DNA of 49,712 nucleotides from a virus: positions 1-49,712 of the IMG/VR virus record IMGVR_UViG_3300010885_042435, one strand, 5' to 3'. The notes beneath the pieces are model-generated. The model was not told where the DNA came from and did no database searches. It saw only the letters and a program-made list of their open reading frames with translations. The translations under genes were made by a program, and so were the position numbers. This document shows, piece after piece, positions 1 through 7,281 of the stretch; position 1 is the stretch's first letter; every line of letters begins with the position of its first letter.

Positions 1-1043
1 ATGCACCCCGGCCCGCCGGGGCATGACGAATCAAACCCGCCGCCGCCGTAGCCGGGCGCGAAATAGATTGCCGACGAGCCGTAAGTGGAGTAGGGGATGG
101 CTACGCCGCCGCTGCCGAACGCTGGCTCGGCATCGCAGTCCTCTGTGACTTTCATGCCGAGCAAAGCAACAGCGTCGAAAAGCCCGCTGCGACTCGTCGC
201 CGGGTGCCTGCGGCATGGCGACACAGGACGGGGGGCTTGGGGGGTGCCGTCTGGGTTGTTCCCGATTGTGCCGCCAATGCCGCCGCCGAACGTGTAGTTG
301 CCGCTGTATTGGACGGCTCCAGTGAACGGATAGGTGATCGATCCGCCCGCCTGACCGAAGTAGGCTCCGTAGCCAGTGCTGCCGGAGTTGCCTCCGACCC
401 ACCCGTCCCCGCCGCTGCCGTAGCCCGCGTTGACGGTGCTTGCCCCAAACGCCACTACCGATTCAGTGCCATATGTGACGCTGGCACGCGGAGAAAGTCC
501 GCCTGGTATGGGTGCGTTTTGGATATAGGCGGTCAGCGTCTGCCACGATTGAAACGGCGTGCGGTTCCATGTCTTCCACGCCAGACCGCCGCCTGCGCCT
601 CCCTCCGAAAATGTCCCACCGTTTCCAACGCACCACACCTTCACGCTCGTCGCCCAGCACGGCGGCGTCAGCGTTGTGGACGCAGTGATGAGTCTGACGT
701 TTGAGCCGCTCGCAAACGTCCAGTTAAAAAATTCAGCGGGCTGCCCAGCGCCGCACTTGTTGATTGCGAAAACGCGGAAAACGCCGCCGTCGCACCAACT
801 CAGAGTCGCCTGCCTTAGCCAAGCTTCGTTATTTGAGACAACCTGCCATGACGTGTTTGATGAGTTGACAGCGATCTCGACACGGTAGCCAGTGATCGGG
901 CCACCGCCAACGGATTCGGGGGCGTCCCACGCGAGCGTGCCAGACAGGAAGTACACGGCGTTGCCAATGCCGACCTGCCGCAGATTCGTCGGCGGCCCCG
1001 GCACAAGGCACGGACGACACGGGAAGCCAAGATGACCTTTCAC
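1..1043 (-). CDS. Tail/receptor protein with FN3 and glycine-rich region, 3' end cut by window edge
   Basis: The frame opens with GTG at 1043, whose GTGA overlaps the stop of the collagen-like fibre gene, and stays open to base 1. Residues about 12-105 read as a fibronectin type III domain ([38 protein letters not shown]). A glycine-rich domain follows from about residue 140, opening with [10 protein letters not shown] and [12 protein letters not shown], the same opening as the protein at the right edge of the window. Such modules are common in phage tail fibres and receptor-binding proteins, so a virion-surface role is inferred. The C-terminus lies beyond base 1; the last visible residues (CPGGPGC) look close to the end of a glycine-rich domain. 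Confidence 0.75.
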   Translation of the reverse strand, partial: MKGHLGFPCRPCLVPGPPTNLRQVGIGNAVYFLSGTLAWDAPESVGGGPITGYRVEIAVNSSNTSWQVVSNNEAWLRQATLSWCDGGVFRVFAINKCGAGQPAEFFNWTFASGSNVRLITASTTLTPPCWATSVKVWCVGNGGTFSEGGAGGGLAWKTWNRTPFQSWQTLTAYIQNAPIPGGLSPRASVTYGTESVVAFGASTVNAGYGSGGDGWVGGNSGSTGYGAYFGQAGGSITYPFTGAVQYSGNYTFGGGIGGTIGNNPDGTPQAPRPVSPCRRHPATSRSGLFDAVALLGMKVTEDCDAEPAFGSGGVAIPYSTYGSSAIYFAPGYGGGGFDSSCPGGPGC

Positions 1044-2059
1044 GCGAGGTCTCCAACAAGCAGCCATGAGTTGCTGCCAAGGTAGACGAGCGTCGCGCCA
1101 GACCCGACCGCACGTAGAGACGTGCCGGGCGTGCCAAGCACGCTCGCGCCGTCGCCCTGCACCTGCACGTCGGCGCTGCCGATGCGCGCGAGGTCGATGT
1201 GCGAACCAGCCACCCACGCCACGCTAGACGAGCTTGGGACCGTGAGAAGAAGCGTGCCGGTTGCCATGTTGAGCGTGAGTAGCGTGCCAACGTCGGACAG
1301 TTGCAGCGTGTAGTTGGCGGTCTTTGTGCTGATCGTTTGCGGGTCGCCAAACGAACCGGCGATCCCCTGCGGTCCGGTGCTGCCCGTGGCTCCCGCCGGA
1401 CCGGTCAACCCCTGCGGTCCCTGCGGTCCGGTCGCGCCCCGATCGCCCTGCGGTCCGGTGCTGCCCGTGGCTCCCGCCGGACCGGTCAACCCCTGCGGTC
1501 CCTGCGGTCCGGTCGCGCCCTGATCGCCCTGCGGTCCGGTGCTGCCCGTGGCTCCCGCCGGACCGGTCAACCCCTGCGGTCCGGTCGCGCCCGTGCTTCC
1601 GACGCCGCCCTTCGCCGCGAGCCGCGTCCAGAAGGTTCCCTCCGATGGAGTGTCTCCGACGTTGCCACCGTTGGCGTTGATTCGATACCACGTCTCGTCG
1701 TTGAACGTGGCAACGTCTCCAACGGCATATTCCTCGCCTCCGCTGTAGGCTCCGCGGAAATTCCACAGCGCGGCGGCACCGGTGTCGCCCTTGGGCAACA
1801 CCAGCGAGAGCGTCTGCGTTGGTGCCGCGCCGGTGATAGTGGCGGACGCCGTGTCGCCCTTCGTGACGGTGCCGATGGACAGCGAGTTAGGCGGGCCAAC
1901 CGGGCCGGTGTCTCCCTTGTTGCCCTTCTCGCCCGTCTGCGCAATCGTCACGGTGACGGTGTCGCCGTTACCAGCAACGGCAACGCTCACCGTCGAGCCG
2001 TTCGTCACGGTCGTGGTGATGCCGCTCGCGTCGGTGACCGATACGACGATGTCATTCAT
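1040..2059 (-). CDS. Collagen-like tail fibre protein with a carbohydrate-binding-like module
   Basis: This 339-residue protein has a beta-rich N-terminus (residues 1-45), a short Gly-X-Y stretch near 43-57, a module near 95-150 resembling a chitin-binding/CBM5-12 type domain ([26 protein letters not shown]), then about 75 residues of collagen repeats ([23 protein letters not shown]) and a beta-rich C-terminus. The collagen part is encoded by near-identical 81-bp repeats. It starts with an ATGA overlap with the gene before it and hands over to the FN3 gene by a GTGA overlap. Collagen-like fibres are typical phage adhesins, so it is most likely a side or tip fibre that contacts the host surface. 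Confidence 0.85.
   Translation of the reverse strand: MNDIVVSVTDASGITTTVTNGSTVSVAVAGNGDTVTVTIAQTGEKGNKGDTGPVGPPNSLSIGTVTKGDTASATITGAAPTQTLSLVLPKGDTGAAALWNFRGAYSGGEEYAVGDVATFNDETWYRINANGGNVGDTPSEGTFWTRLAAKGGVGSTGATGPQGLTGPAGATGSTGPQGDQGATGPQGPQGLTGPAGATGSTGPQGDRGATGPQGPQGLTGPAGATGSTGPQGIAGSFGDPQTISTKTANYTLQLSDVGTLLTLNMATGTLLLTVPSSSSVAWVAGSHIDLARIGSADVQVQGDGASVLGTPGTSLRAVGSGATLVYLGSNSWLLVGDLA
1368..1601 (-). repeat. 81-bp tandem repeats encoding collagen triplets
   Basis: Two full units and a third, shorter one start near 1368, 1449 and 1530, at an exact spacing of 81 bases (27 codons, nine Gly-X-Y triplets). The full copies differ at very few positions (one reads GDQ where the other reads GDR), so they are recent or kept alike by recombination. 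Repeat number could vary between isolates and change fibre length. Confidence 0.85.
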
Positions 2060-2427
2060 GTGCCGGGTGCCTTTGCTACGACCAGCCCAGCGAGGATCGT
2101 CCGCGTCATCTCACTGCCGGGCGTGATCCACCGCAGATACCATCGGTACGTGTACGCGGGGTTGAGCGACTGCGTCTGCGTTTCGGTGAGCGACCATACA
2201 AGCGCACCGGTCGACGCGTTGGCAACGTAGATGGACGGCGTGGCCGCGGTCGCACCGACCGTGCTGATGATCCCGGCACCACCACCGCCAAGCACCTGCG
2301 ACACGTACACGACCGACTGAAATTGGTACCCGGTCACGTCGCGTGAAAGGCTGATGGCTACGTTGATTTCGTCGCCGGTGATGAGCTTGATGTCCAACGC
2401 ACCGGGAAGCTGCGAGTAGGTACTCAT
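2056..2427 (-). CDS. Small virion protein, tail-fibre operon
   Basis: A 123-residue beta-rich protein whose stop overlaps the collagen-fibre start (ATGA). The middle holds a glycine-rich turn (QVLGGGGAG) and the second half a pattern of the type W.L....[13 protein letters not shown], which resembles small phage baseplate or fibre-associated proteins. I do not recognise a named family. The tight coupling to the collagen fibre suggests that the two are made together, perhaps as a fibre and its adaptor. Confidence 0.65.
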   Translation of the reverse strand: MSTYSQLPGALDIKLITGDEINVAISLSRDVTGYQFQSVVYVSQVLGGGGAGIISTVGATAATPSIYVANASTGALVWSLTETQTQSLNPAYTYRWYLRWITPGSEMTRTILAGLVVAKAPGT

Positions 2428-2436
2428 GATTATGTC

Positions 2437-2838
2437 CTAGCTGTTCCAGCCGCACTCCTTGTGCAGCTTGTCAATGTCTACTTCACCCTGCACCACTAGC
2501 TCGCAAACGAACAGCACGACAAGCTGCACCGCCCACGGCACCACGACCACCCAACGCACCGCACCGTAGCTGTGGCTCATCTCCGCGTTGCGACGCGTGG
2601 CGTTGAAGGCGAACCCGGCGTGAACCAACTGCTCCCACTGCTGAAGCACAAGCTGCATCTGTCCTTCATTTCCGTGCGCCGCTTGCAACGCCGCCGACGG
2701 GCAGTGCCGAACCGCGAGCATTGTCAACTCTGCAATCCCGACACTCCCGATCATCGCGCGACGGAACAACGCCGGGCGCAACGCCGCCCACACTCTGTCT
2801 ATGATCGTGTCGAGCGCCTTCAGTTGAGAGCGAGCCAT
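2437..2838 (-). CDS. Putative membrane protein, possible holin-like
   Basis: A 133-residue protein with a moderately hydrophobic N-terminal half and one clear membrane segment near residues 94-115 (AVRWVVVVPWAVQLVVLFVC), followed by an acidic/basic C-terminal tail (DIDKLHKECGW). It sits at the end of a run of small membrane proteins between the papain-like protease and the tail-fibre genes, a position where phages often keep holins. The lysis role is inferred only from topology and place; no family is recognised. Confidence 0.55.
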   Translation of the reverse strand: MARSQLKALDTIIDRVWAALRPALFRRAMIGSVGIAELTMLAVRHCPSAALQAAHGNEGQMQLVLQQWEQLVHAGFAFNATRRNAEMSHSYGAVRWVVVVPWAVQLVVLFVCELVVQGEVDIDKLHKECGWNS

Positions 2839-2938
2839 ACGCCACCGTCACGGCTGCTGCCGCCTTTGGAGCCTCGGCGGCAACCGCATCCGGTCCCGCC
2901 GACAACGATGCCAACGACGCGAGAATCCACTGCCACAT
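2666..2938 (-). CDS. Doubtful small ORF with hydrophobic N-terminus
   Basis: An ATG at 2938, placed after a GGTGG sequence and beside the stop at 2941, opens a frame whose first 30 residues (MWQWILASLASLSAG...) look like a short secreted or membrane peptide. From 2838 downward the same frame overlaps the start of the next gene and reads like an out-of-frame shadow. Either only the first part is meaningful and a frameshift cut it, or the ORF is spurious. It would fill the otherwise empty 2839-2938 stretch. Confidence 0.3.
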   Translation of the reverse strand: MWQWILASLASLSAGPDAVAAEAPKAAAAVTVAYGSLSTEGARHDHRQSVGGVAPGVVPSRDDRECRDCRVDNARGSALPVGGVASGARK

Positions 2939-2940
2939 AG

Positions 2941-3186
2941 TCACCACCCTTCGGCATGATTGAGCGAGTGCGGGTCGTGCTGTGCTACCACCGGCTGCGG
3001 CGGCTGCTCACCAGCGAGCATGACCCACAGCCCCATCCTTGCGATGCGTGCAAGCAGCTTGAGGACCGGGCGGTGCGGTCGTGTGTCCGGTCGCACCGGC
3101 GAGTCGGGCGATGACGCAAGCCACCATCCAAGAGCGAGGCACACGATGCAACCGGCGACGGTGAGTCTGTGGTCAGGCTTGGGCAT
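2941..3186 (-). CDS. Small membrane protein, unknown function
   Basis: An 81-residue protein with a hydrophobic segment at residues 9-25 (LTVAGCIVCLALGWWLA) and a second, weaker one near 44-60. The C-terminus is rich in Pro, Gln and His. Its start lies inside the end of the preceding GlsB-like gene (14-base overlap), so the two are probably translated together. No family is recognised. It belongs to the block of membrane or secreted proteins at 2437-5546. Confidence 0.6.
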   Translation of the reverse strand: MPKPDHRLTVAGCIVCLALGWWLASSPDSPVRPDTRPHRPVLKLLARIARMGLWVMLAGEQPPQPVVAQHDPHSLNHAEGW

Positions 3187-3409
3187 TGGAGTCCTCGTAC
3201 CAGCGGTAGATGAACAACACGGCGACGGCTCCCAACACGGAGAACACGAAGCCAGCCGCGTGGTTCCCAAACGGCAAGCCGCCGACGATTGAGCCGACGA
3301 TGCCAAGCCCGATGGTGGGCAACCATCCCTGCGGACTCCTGCCTGGATAGGCCCACTTGGCGACGCCGCCCGCGGCGGCACCAAACACAAGCCACACGAT
3401 GATGCTCAC
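3173..3409 (-). CDS. GlsB/YeaQ/YmgE-family small membrane protein
   Basis: This 78-residue protein matches the GlsB/YeaQ/YmgE (transglycosylase-associated protein) family in length and pattern: an N-terminal helix (IIVWLVFGAAAGGVAKW), a glycine-rich middle (TIGLGIVGSIVGG) and a final hydrophobic helix (FVFSVLGAVAVLFIYRW). In bacteria the family is linked to stress and the envelope, but its molecular role is poorly known. In a phage it may act on the envelope at lysis or superinfection. It is coupled by ATGA to the papain-like protease upstream. Confidence 0.85.
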   Translation of the reverse strand: MSIIVWLVFGAAAGGVAKWAYPGRSPQGWLPTIGLGIVGSIVGGLPFGNHAAGFVFSVLGAVAVLFIYRWYEDSNAQA

Positions 3410-4491
3410 TTCGACACCTCCAGCCAGTTGCCGTGGTCAAGGTTGCGGTACGCGAAGTCAACGCCGCCGATTGCAAAGCTATCGTCTTGTGCAAGGATCG
3501 CCTGTGCGTCTGCCTTGCTCATCCAGAAACTTCCGTCGGGCTGATCGGCGGGCCACCTGCTTCCGCTGACCCACGTCCCACCCCAGCTATTCAAAACCAA
3601 AGCGCCGTCTCGCTTGCCGTCGTTCTTTGCGTAGCGGATTCCGCACACGACCATGCAGTGACTCCACGATCCGCCGCGCGGGAGGAAGCCATCCGCGTCT
3701 CGCACACTCGTCGCGGCGAAGCCGACGTTGGAACAGATCGGCACGCAATAGCCCGACTCAATGCTTGCACACAGCGACTCCCAATCGGTGACCTGTGCCA
3801 CCGCCTTCGCGGTGTGTTCGTTGGCAAGCTTTGCAAGCGAAAGCGGTACGCCATACGCACCCCACTGCTTGGAAAGCGGGATGGAGTAGACGCTCAGGTC
3901 AACGTCGCCATACTTCTCGCGATACAAGATGCCGCCGGTGCCGTTCTTCAACCCGGCAACCCATCGTGCGGCCGCGCCTCCGTAGCTGCCGTCGCTGAAC
4001 CCCGCGAACGTGACAGGCGGGAGCCGCGCAGCGGTGCGGCTTCCGCCGTAGATGGCTTCGGTGCAGACAAGCTTGGGTGGATTCGGCATCCTGCCGGTGG
4101 CCCAATCCACCGACTGCCCGATGTACGATCCCATGCCCCAGCCAAAGCTGACGCAGGAACCGTGCGGGCCTTGGTTCCACGGACCGAACGGCGTGCCGTA
4201 GACCGCGCGGTGTGCTTTGTCCGCGTAGCGGTACAGGAACGTGTCTTGCCCCTTCGCACCGGCAAGCGCGTCCGCACCGGCTTGGCGGAACGTCGGCTTG
4301 TCTAGCTCACGCAGGAACCGCTGCGTGCCTTCCGGGTTTGGCGTGTAGCCGTAGTTTTCGTTGCTGCCGATGACGGCACGCTCGGTGTACCACAGCGCAC
4401 GCGTGGCAAGCCACGCGGCACACGCAACGAGAACGCCGCCGATGATCGCCCGCCACGACAGCGGGTCGTAATGGTGGTCACTTGATGGCAT
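3406..4491 (-). CDS. Membrane-anchored papain-like (C1 family) cysteine protease
   Basis: The 361-residue protein has an N-terminal membrane segment at about 13-34 and then a papain-type catalytic domain. The order of active-site residues is normal: oxyanion Gln107 and nucleophile Cys113 in NQGPHGSCVSF, His278 in GGSWSHCMVV and Asn301 in LVLNSWGG. The start at 4491 overlaps the previous gene by 14 bases and gives the short cytoplasmic tail expected before an anchor. C1 proteases are rare in phages. With membrane proteins on both sides and no lysozyme, amidase or transglycosylase recognised in the window, it could take part in host envelope breakdown, or be an ectolytic or virion-associated enzyme. 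Confidence 0.85.
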   Translation of the reverse strand: MPSSDHHYDPLSWRAIIGGVLVACAAWLATRALWYTERAVIGSNENYGYTPNPEGTQRFLRELDKPTFRQAGADALAGAKGQDTFLYRYADKAHRAVYGTPFGPWNQGPHGSCVSFGWGMGSYIGQSVDWATGRMPNPPKLVCTEAIYGGSRTAARLPPVTFAGFSDGSYGGAAARWVAGLKNGTGGILYREKYGDVDLSVYSIPLSKQWGAYGVPLSLAKLANEHTAKAVAQVTDWESLCASIESGYCVPICSNVGFAATSVRDADGFLPRGGSWSHCMVVCGIRYAKNDGKRDGALVLNSWGGTWVSGSRWPADQPDGSFWMSKADAQAILAQDDSFAIGGVDFAYRNLDHGNWLEVSK

Positions 4492-4924
4492 TGGCCGCGG
4501 CCCTCCCGATCTCGCGGAACGCTGCCACCCAGCGACCGCGCGACGCGGCGTCCACGGGACCACCGTCTACACCGACCTGCTCGTCAAGGTAGTCCTTGAT
4601 TGCCTCGCGGACGTGCGGCTGACGGTTGCCGATGGAGTCGTTTTGCATCCGTAACTCCCGCGCCCGCCGACGCAGGTCGGCGAACTGCGTGCCGGTCTTG
4701 AGCATCGGCTCGGGCTGCTCGCCGTCCCACGCGATGCAGTCGGCCACCTCGGCACACAGGCACGCCACCGCGGCGGCGTCGTGACCGGCGTGCGGACCGA
4801 TGAACTTCCCGCGAAGACTCAACGCGGTCGGGTCATGCGGGGCGTGCTGCTCCAATCCGCCCACCAACAGCGAAGCGGCTGCAAGCACTAGCAGAACAAT
4901 CGCGGCAACGTGGCGAGGGGTCAT
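4478..4924 (-). CDS. Secreted or membrane-anchored protein, unknown function
   Basis: About 148 residues, with a signal-anchor at residues 6-24 (VAAIVLLVLAAASLLVGG), then a soluble part containing two Cys (LCAEVADC) and a long charged helical region (FADLRRRARELRMQND). ATG 4924 is chosen because AGGAG lies five bases upstream; a GTG at 4930 that overlaps the previous stop is the alternative. A periplasmic or spanin-like role would suit its place in the membrane block, but this is conjecture. Confidence 0.6.
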   Translation of the reverse strand: MTPRHVAAIVLLVLAAASLLVGGLEQHAPHDPTALSLRGKFIGPHAGHDAAAVACLCAEVADCIAWDGEQPEPMLKTGTQFADLRRRARELRMQNDSIGNRQPHVREAIKDYLDEQVGVDGGPVDAASRGRWVAAFREIGRAAANAIK

Positions 4925-4926
4925 GG

Positions 4927-5172
4927 TCACTCCTTGTCTGAACCGGCGACGAGCGCCAGCGTCAGCGCGTCGATGGCTTTCCTCTCGGGGTCGGTCAGCG
5001 TGTCGGTCAGGTTCAGACGCAGGCGGACCAGCGCAAGGTTGGCGATTGCCTCTTGATAGCTCGGTCCCTTCGGCTTAGAGGGCGGGCCGAACGCGGCTGG
5101 CTTGCCGGTGACCTTTGCCATCGGGAACAGGAAGACGGCGGCGGCGGCGGCACACAGCAACAGCGAAATCAT
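4927..5172 (-). CDS. Small signal-peptide-bearing protein
   Basis: An 81-residue protein with a hydrophobic N-terminus (MISLLLCAAAAAVFLFPMA), a Pro/Lys-rich linker and a helical C-terminus containing DTLTDPERKAIDAL. It could be an outer or inner component of an envelope-active pair. The start overlaps the stop of the gene before it by ATGA. No family is recognised. Confidence 0.6.
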   Translation of the reverse strand: MISLLLCAAAAAVFLFPMAKVTGKPAAFGPPSKPKGPSYQEAIANLALVRLRLNLTDTLTDPERKAIDALTLALVAGSDKE

Positions 5173-5546
5173 GGGGCGGTCCTTGTCAGCGGGAGGATGA
5201 CTTCCAAAGCACCAGCGGTGATGGCAAGGAACGCCATGCGAATGATGCCGCGTTGCACCAGCCAGAACGGCCAGAACACGGCGGGGATGGCAAGCGGCGC
5301 AAGCGTGTCGAACAACACGGCAACACCCGCCATGACCGCGGCGCGTTTCTGCTCCCCGGTCAGCGTTGTCAGGCCGTCGACCTGCTCAATCGCGAGCCGC
5401 AAGAACGCAAACAAAAGCTCGCCAAGCTCGACAAGCGTCAGCCCGTCCGTCGCCTTCATGCGTGCGGTCACGGAGAACGCCGCCAGCTTGTCCGCCAGCG
5501 TGTCCAAGTGAGCGGTCGCGGCGACTGGCGCGTCGGAAATCGGCAT
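5169..5546 (-). CDS. Holin-like membrane protein, unknown family
   Basis: A 125-residue protein starting at 5546, five bases after a GGAGG ribosome site. It has an N-terminal helix, then hydrophobic stretches near residues 73-104 (AAVMAGVAVLFDTLAPLAI, PAVFWPFWLV) and 107-119, with a short positive end. Two or more membrane segments, small size and the neighbourhood of other envelope proteins make a holin or holin partner possible. There is no recognisable domain to confirm this. Confidence 0.6.
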   Translation of the reverse strand: MPISDAPVAATAHLDTLADKLAAFSVTARMKATDGLTLVELGELLFAFLRLAIEQVDGLTTLTGEQKRAAVMAGVAVLFDTLAPLAIPAVFWPFWLVQRGIIRMAFLAITAGALEVILPLTRTAP

Positions 5547-5592
5547 CCTTGCCTCCATGCTCCATCGTACTGACGGCACCGCCGCCCGTGTA

Positions 5593-5817
5593 TCAGCCCG
5601 CGTCGTTCTTCAACGCCACCTGATACAGCAGGTCGAACACGTCCCGCGTCGCTTTGGCGTGGTCGATGTCATCCGCGTCCGCCGCAAGCTTGAACTTCTC
5701 CACGTCAAGCTGCGTGCCGTCCGGCGCGAGCAGGTAGATTTCCACAGTGCGTTCGTCAATCGTCAGCACAACCTTGCTGGACGTGTCCAGCAATTCACTC
5801 TTGCGTCGCTTCGTCAT
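5593..5817 (-). CDS. Small conserved-looking phage protein, unknown function
   Basis: A 74-residue charged protein beginning MTKRRKSELL. It has a central beta-rich half (VVLTIDERTVEIYLLAPDG) and a helical end (HAKATRDVFDLLYQVAL). The start overlaps the upstream HTH gene by 23 bases, so it probably belongs to the same transcript. No function can be assigned. Confidence 0.6.
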   Translation of the reverse strand: MTKRRKSELLDTSSKVVLTIDERTVEIYLLAPDGTQLDVEKFKLAADADDIDHAKATRDVFDLLYQVALKNDAG

Positions 5818-6151
5818 CGAAACAAATATCCTTCTCGCTATAGACCGGGAACTGGTATTCCTTCGGGGTCTTGGCGACACGCCGCAACTCACGCGTGCGC
5901 TCATCCCACTTGGCGCGCACGGCTGCGGAACGCTCCGCAATTTCTTCCGGGGTGGGGTCGATGATCGGCTCGACCTTCGCACGCGTGGCGGCAGCGAACG
6001 AGCCGTACCGCGGCGGCAACCCAAGCCGCCTGCGAATCGCGGAGACGTTGTCCTGCGTGATGCCAAGCTCGTCGGCGATGGCACGAAGCGACACACCCGC
6101 GGCCCATAGCTCGCGGAATCTCTGCTCTGGAACGTCCCGTCCGCCGGGCAT
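5795..6151 (-). CDS. Helix-turn-helix DNA-binding protein (GcrA-like N-terminus)
   Basis: The 118-residue protein opens with a helix-turn-helix: RFRELWAAGVSLRAIADELG as the first helices and TQDNVSAIRRRLG as the recognition helix. Such start-positioned HTH units occur in GcrA-type regulators and in resolvases/transposases. The C-terminal half is charged (PTPEEIAERSAAVRAKW). It is similar in plan to the protein at 6994-7281, so the two may be paralogous transcription regulators acting on phage promoters. Confidence 0.7.
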   Translation of the reverse strand: MPGGRDVPEQRFRELWAAGVSLRAIADELGITQDNVSAIRRRLGLPPRYGSFAAATRAKVEPIIDPTPEEIAERSAAVRAKWDERTRELRRVAKTPKEYQFPVYSEKDICFDDEATQE

Positions 6152-6168
6152 CCATGCCCCCGATCCGG

Positions 6169-6333
6169 TCAGCCCTTCTTGGGCCTGCCGTGTTCACGTC
6201 GCTGCTCGGCACCCTCAAGTTCCATGACGCGCACGCGAAGCCTCTTGAGTTCGTCGATGGCACTTGCCACCACGGTCCAGCCACGCACGCGCAGACGGCA
6301 AAGCTCTTGAAGCTGCAAGGTCAACTCATCCAC
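6169..6333 (-). CDS. Small coiled-coil protein
   Basis: A GTG at 6333 follows GGGGGAG at a spacing of six bases and gives a 54-residue helical protein (VDELTLQLQELCRLRVRGW...), rich in Leu, Arg and Glu and ending in a basic tail (REHGRPKKG). It may be a small DNA-binding or partner protein of the HTH gene that follows 17 bases later. No family is recognised. Confidence 0.5.
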   Translation of the reverse strand: MDELTLQLQELCRLRVRGWTVVASAIDELKRLRVRVMELEGAEQRREHGRPKKG

Positions 6334-6362
6334 GCTTGTCTCCCCCTTGTTGTGTGGCAGCA

Positions 6363-6393
6363 CGCCGGGCGGCGTTGAACCCACCGCCCGGCG
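6363..6393. terminator. GC-rich hairpin, possible terminator
   Basis: A perfect 10-bp stem (CGCCGGGCGG with CCGCCCGGCG) and an 11-base loop lie in the 77-base gap between the secreted protein ending at 6411 and the GTG start at 6333. There is no T-run behind it on either strand, so termination would be weak or factor-dependent. Confidence 0.45.
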
Positions 6394-6410
6394 CGCGTTC
6401 CACGTTGAAC

Positions 6411-6731
6411 TCACTCGTACCGGATGCACGCGAACCAGCCGCGGCGGACCGTGGAGTAGGCGACTCCACGCTCCACGATGCGGTACCTGCCGCGCATCGC
6501 GTCGGTGTAGAAGCAGCAGGCACGCTCCGCCGCGTCGGGACCGGCGGTGCTGAACCCGATTCCCTCGCGGCGACCCCCGGCCCTACCGCAATGCCGCAGC
6601 ACGCCGGTGCGTGCCATCGACTCCGCATCTTGCTGCGCGGTGGTCACGGTCGTGGTCACGATGACCGTCTCGGCACCGGCGACGCCGCACACGGCAAACG
6701 CCAGCAGGACGGCGGCAATGAATCCCTTCAT
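6411..6731 (-). CDS. Secreted Cys-containing protein, unknown function
   Basis: A 106-residue protein with a classical signal peptide (MKGFIAAVLLAFAVCGVAGA, cleavage predicted after the AGA). The mature part carries paired cysteines and aromatic residues (GIGFSTAGPDAAERACCFY, VRRGWFACIRYE). A strong AAGGAG site precedes ATG 6731. The pattern resembles small exported domains in environmental bacteria, so it may be a host-derived cargo gene acting outside the cytoplasm, for example a lysogenic conversion or envelope factor. Confidence 0.65.
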   Translation of the reverse strand: MKGFIAAVLLAFAVCGVAGAETVIVTTTVTTAQQDAESMARTGVLRHCGRAGGRREGIGFSTAGPDAAERACCFYTDAMRGRYRIVERGVAYSTVRRGWFACIRYE

Positions 6732-6909
6732 GCGAAACGCTCCTTCCTTGAAGAACAGGACGCACCCGCGTCCGATGCGTGGAAGGTACGCAACGCGTCA
6801 AGCAATCGACGCAGGCCAACTCGTACAGCCTGCCGCCGTGAGCAAAACCTCTGCCCATTTTTGTTTTGGCAGAGGGTCCGTAACGCATGGCATCGGCAAA
6901 GCGGTTCAT
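6583..6909 (-). CDS. Doubtful ORF overlapping the secreted-protein gene
   Basis: The ATG at 6909 overlaps the stop of the 31-residue gene before it (ATGA), and the first 50 codons (MNRFADAMRYGPSAKTKMG...) would fill 6732-6909. Beyond that the frame runs inside the secreted-protein gene and reads like a shadow. The stretch also contains a hairpin (6849-6874). The coupling argues for a short real peptide, the hairpin and overlap against it. Confidence 0.3.
   Translation of the reverse strand: MNRFADAMRYGPSAKTKMGRGFAHGGRLYELACVDCLTRCVPSTHRTRVRPVLQGRSVSHEGIHCRRPAGVCRVRRRRCRDGHRDHDRDHRAARCGVDGTHRRAAALR
6849..6874 (-). terminator. Hairpin with A/T-rich loop upstream of secreted-protein gene
   Basis: On the minus strand CTCTGCC pairs with GGCAGAG (7 bp) around an A-rich loop and is followed by GTTTTGC. 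It lies between the replication-side genes and the secreted protein at 6731, where an attenuating terminator would make sense. Strength is uncertain. Confidence 0.35.
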
Positions 6910-7001
6910 TCTTTCCATCTCATCGCAAAGGCCAAAAACGTCAGGGCAAGGACTCCGCCAAAAAACGTCAGCGTCGGCACGCCATCTATTGCGTCAAACA
7001 T
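6906..7001 (-). CDS. 31-residue single-span membrane peptide
   Basis: ATG 7001 follows GGGGAACAA and overlaps the end of the HTH gene by eight bases. It encodes MFDAIDGVPTLTFFGGVLAL and a further 11 residues, a single hydrophobic span with a positively charged end (RWKE). The size and coupling fit the micro-proteins often seen in phage operons. The function is unknown. Confidence 0.45.
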   Translation of the reverse strand: MFDAIDGVPTLTFFGGVLALTFLAFAMRWKE

Positions 7002-7281
7002 TTGTTCCCCGCGACAGCGTGCCGCTGCGCTTGTCGGAAAGATGCTTGGCCCACACCTCGGCGCGACGCTGCTCGTACTCCGCGACCTGCTCGGCGGTCG
7101 GTTCCCCGTCAAACCGATAAGCGACCCGACGCCGGGGCCGTTTGCACAGCCCCAAGCGTTGGGCCTCCTTCTGGACCGTCGAGGACGATACGCCAAGCCG
7201 CTGGGCGATGATGCGAGTCTCCTCGTTCTTCGCCCATAGCTCACGCAGCAGCCGAACGTCGTAGGTCACGCGGCTTCCCAT
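6994..7281 (-). CDS. Helix-turn-helix DNA-binding protein, paralogue-like to 5795-6151
   Basis: A 95-residue protein with an N-terminal HTH (VRLLRELWAKNEETRIIAQ, then LGVSSSTVQKEAQRLGL) and a charged helical end (TAEQVAEYEQRRAEVWAKH). Its layout matches the 118-residue HTH protein at 5795. ATG 7281 shares a base with the stop of the sliding-clamp gene (TGATG), so it is made with the replication genes. It is probably a transcription regulator. Confidence 0.7.
   Translation of the reverse strand: MGSRVTYDVRLLRELWAKNEETRIIAQRLGVSSSTVQKEAQRLGLCKRPRRRVAYRFDGEPTAEQVAEYEQRRAEVWAKHLSDKRSGTLSRGTNV

Noticed and set aside
1368-1601. CRISPR-like array
   Set aside because: Regular repeats are present, but the spacers are also repeated and the unit is exactly 27 codons of collagen; no cas genes in the window.
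1301-2230. Plus-strand frame over the collagen repeats
   Set aside because: It only mirrors the 81-bp collagen repeats in antisense; the minus-strand Gly-X-Y frame is clearly the coding one.
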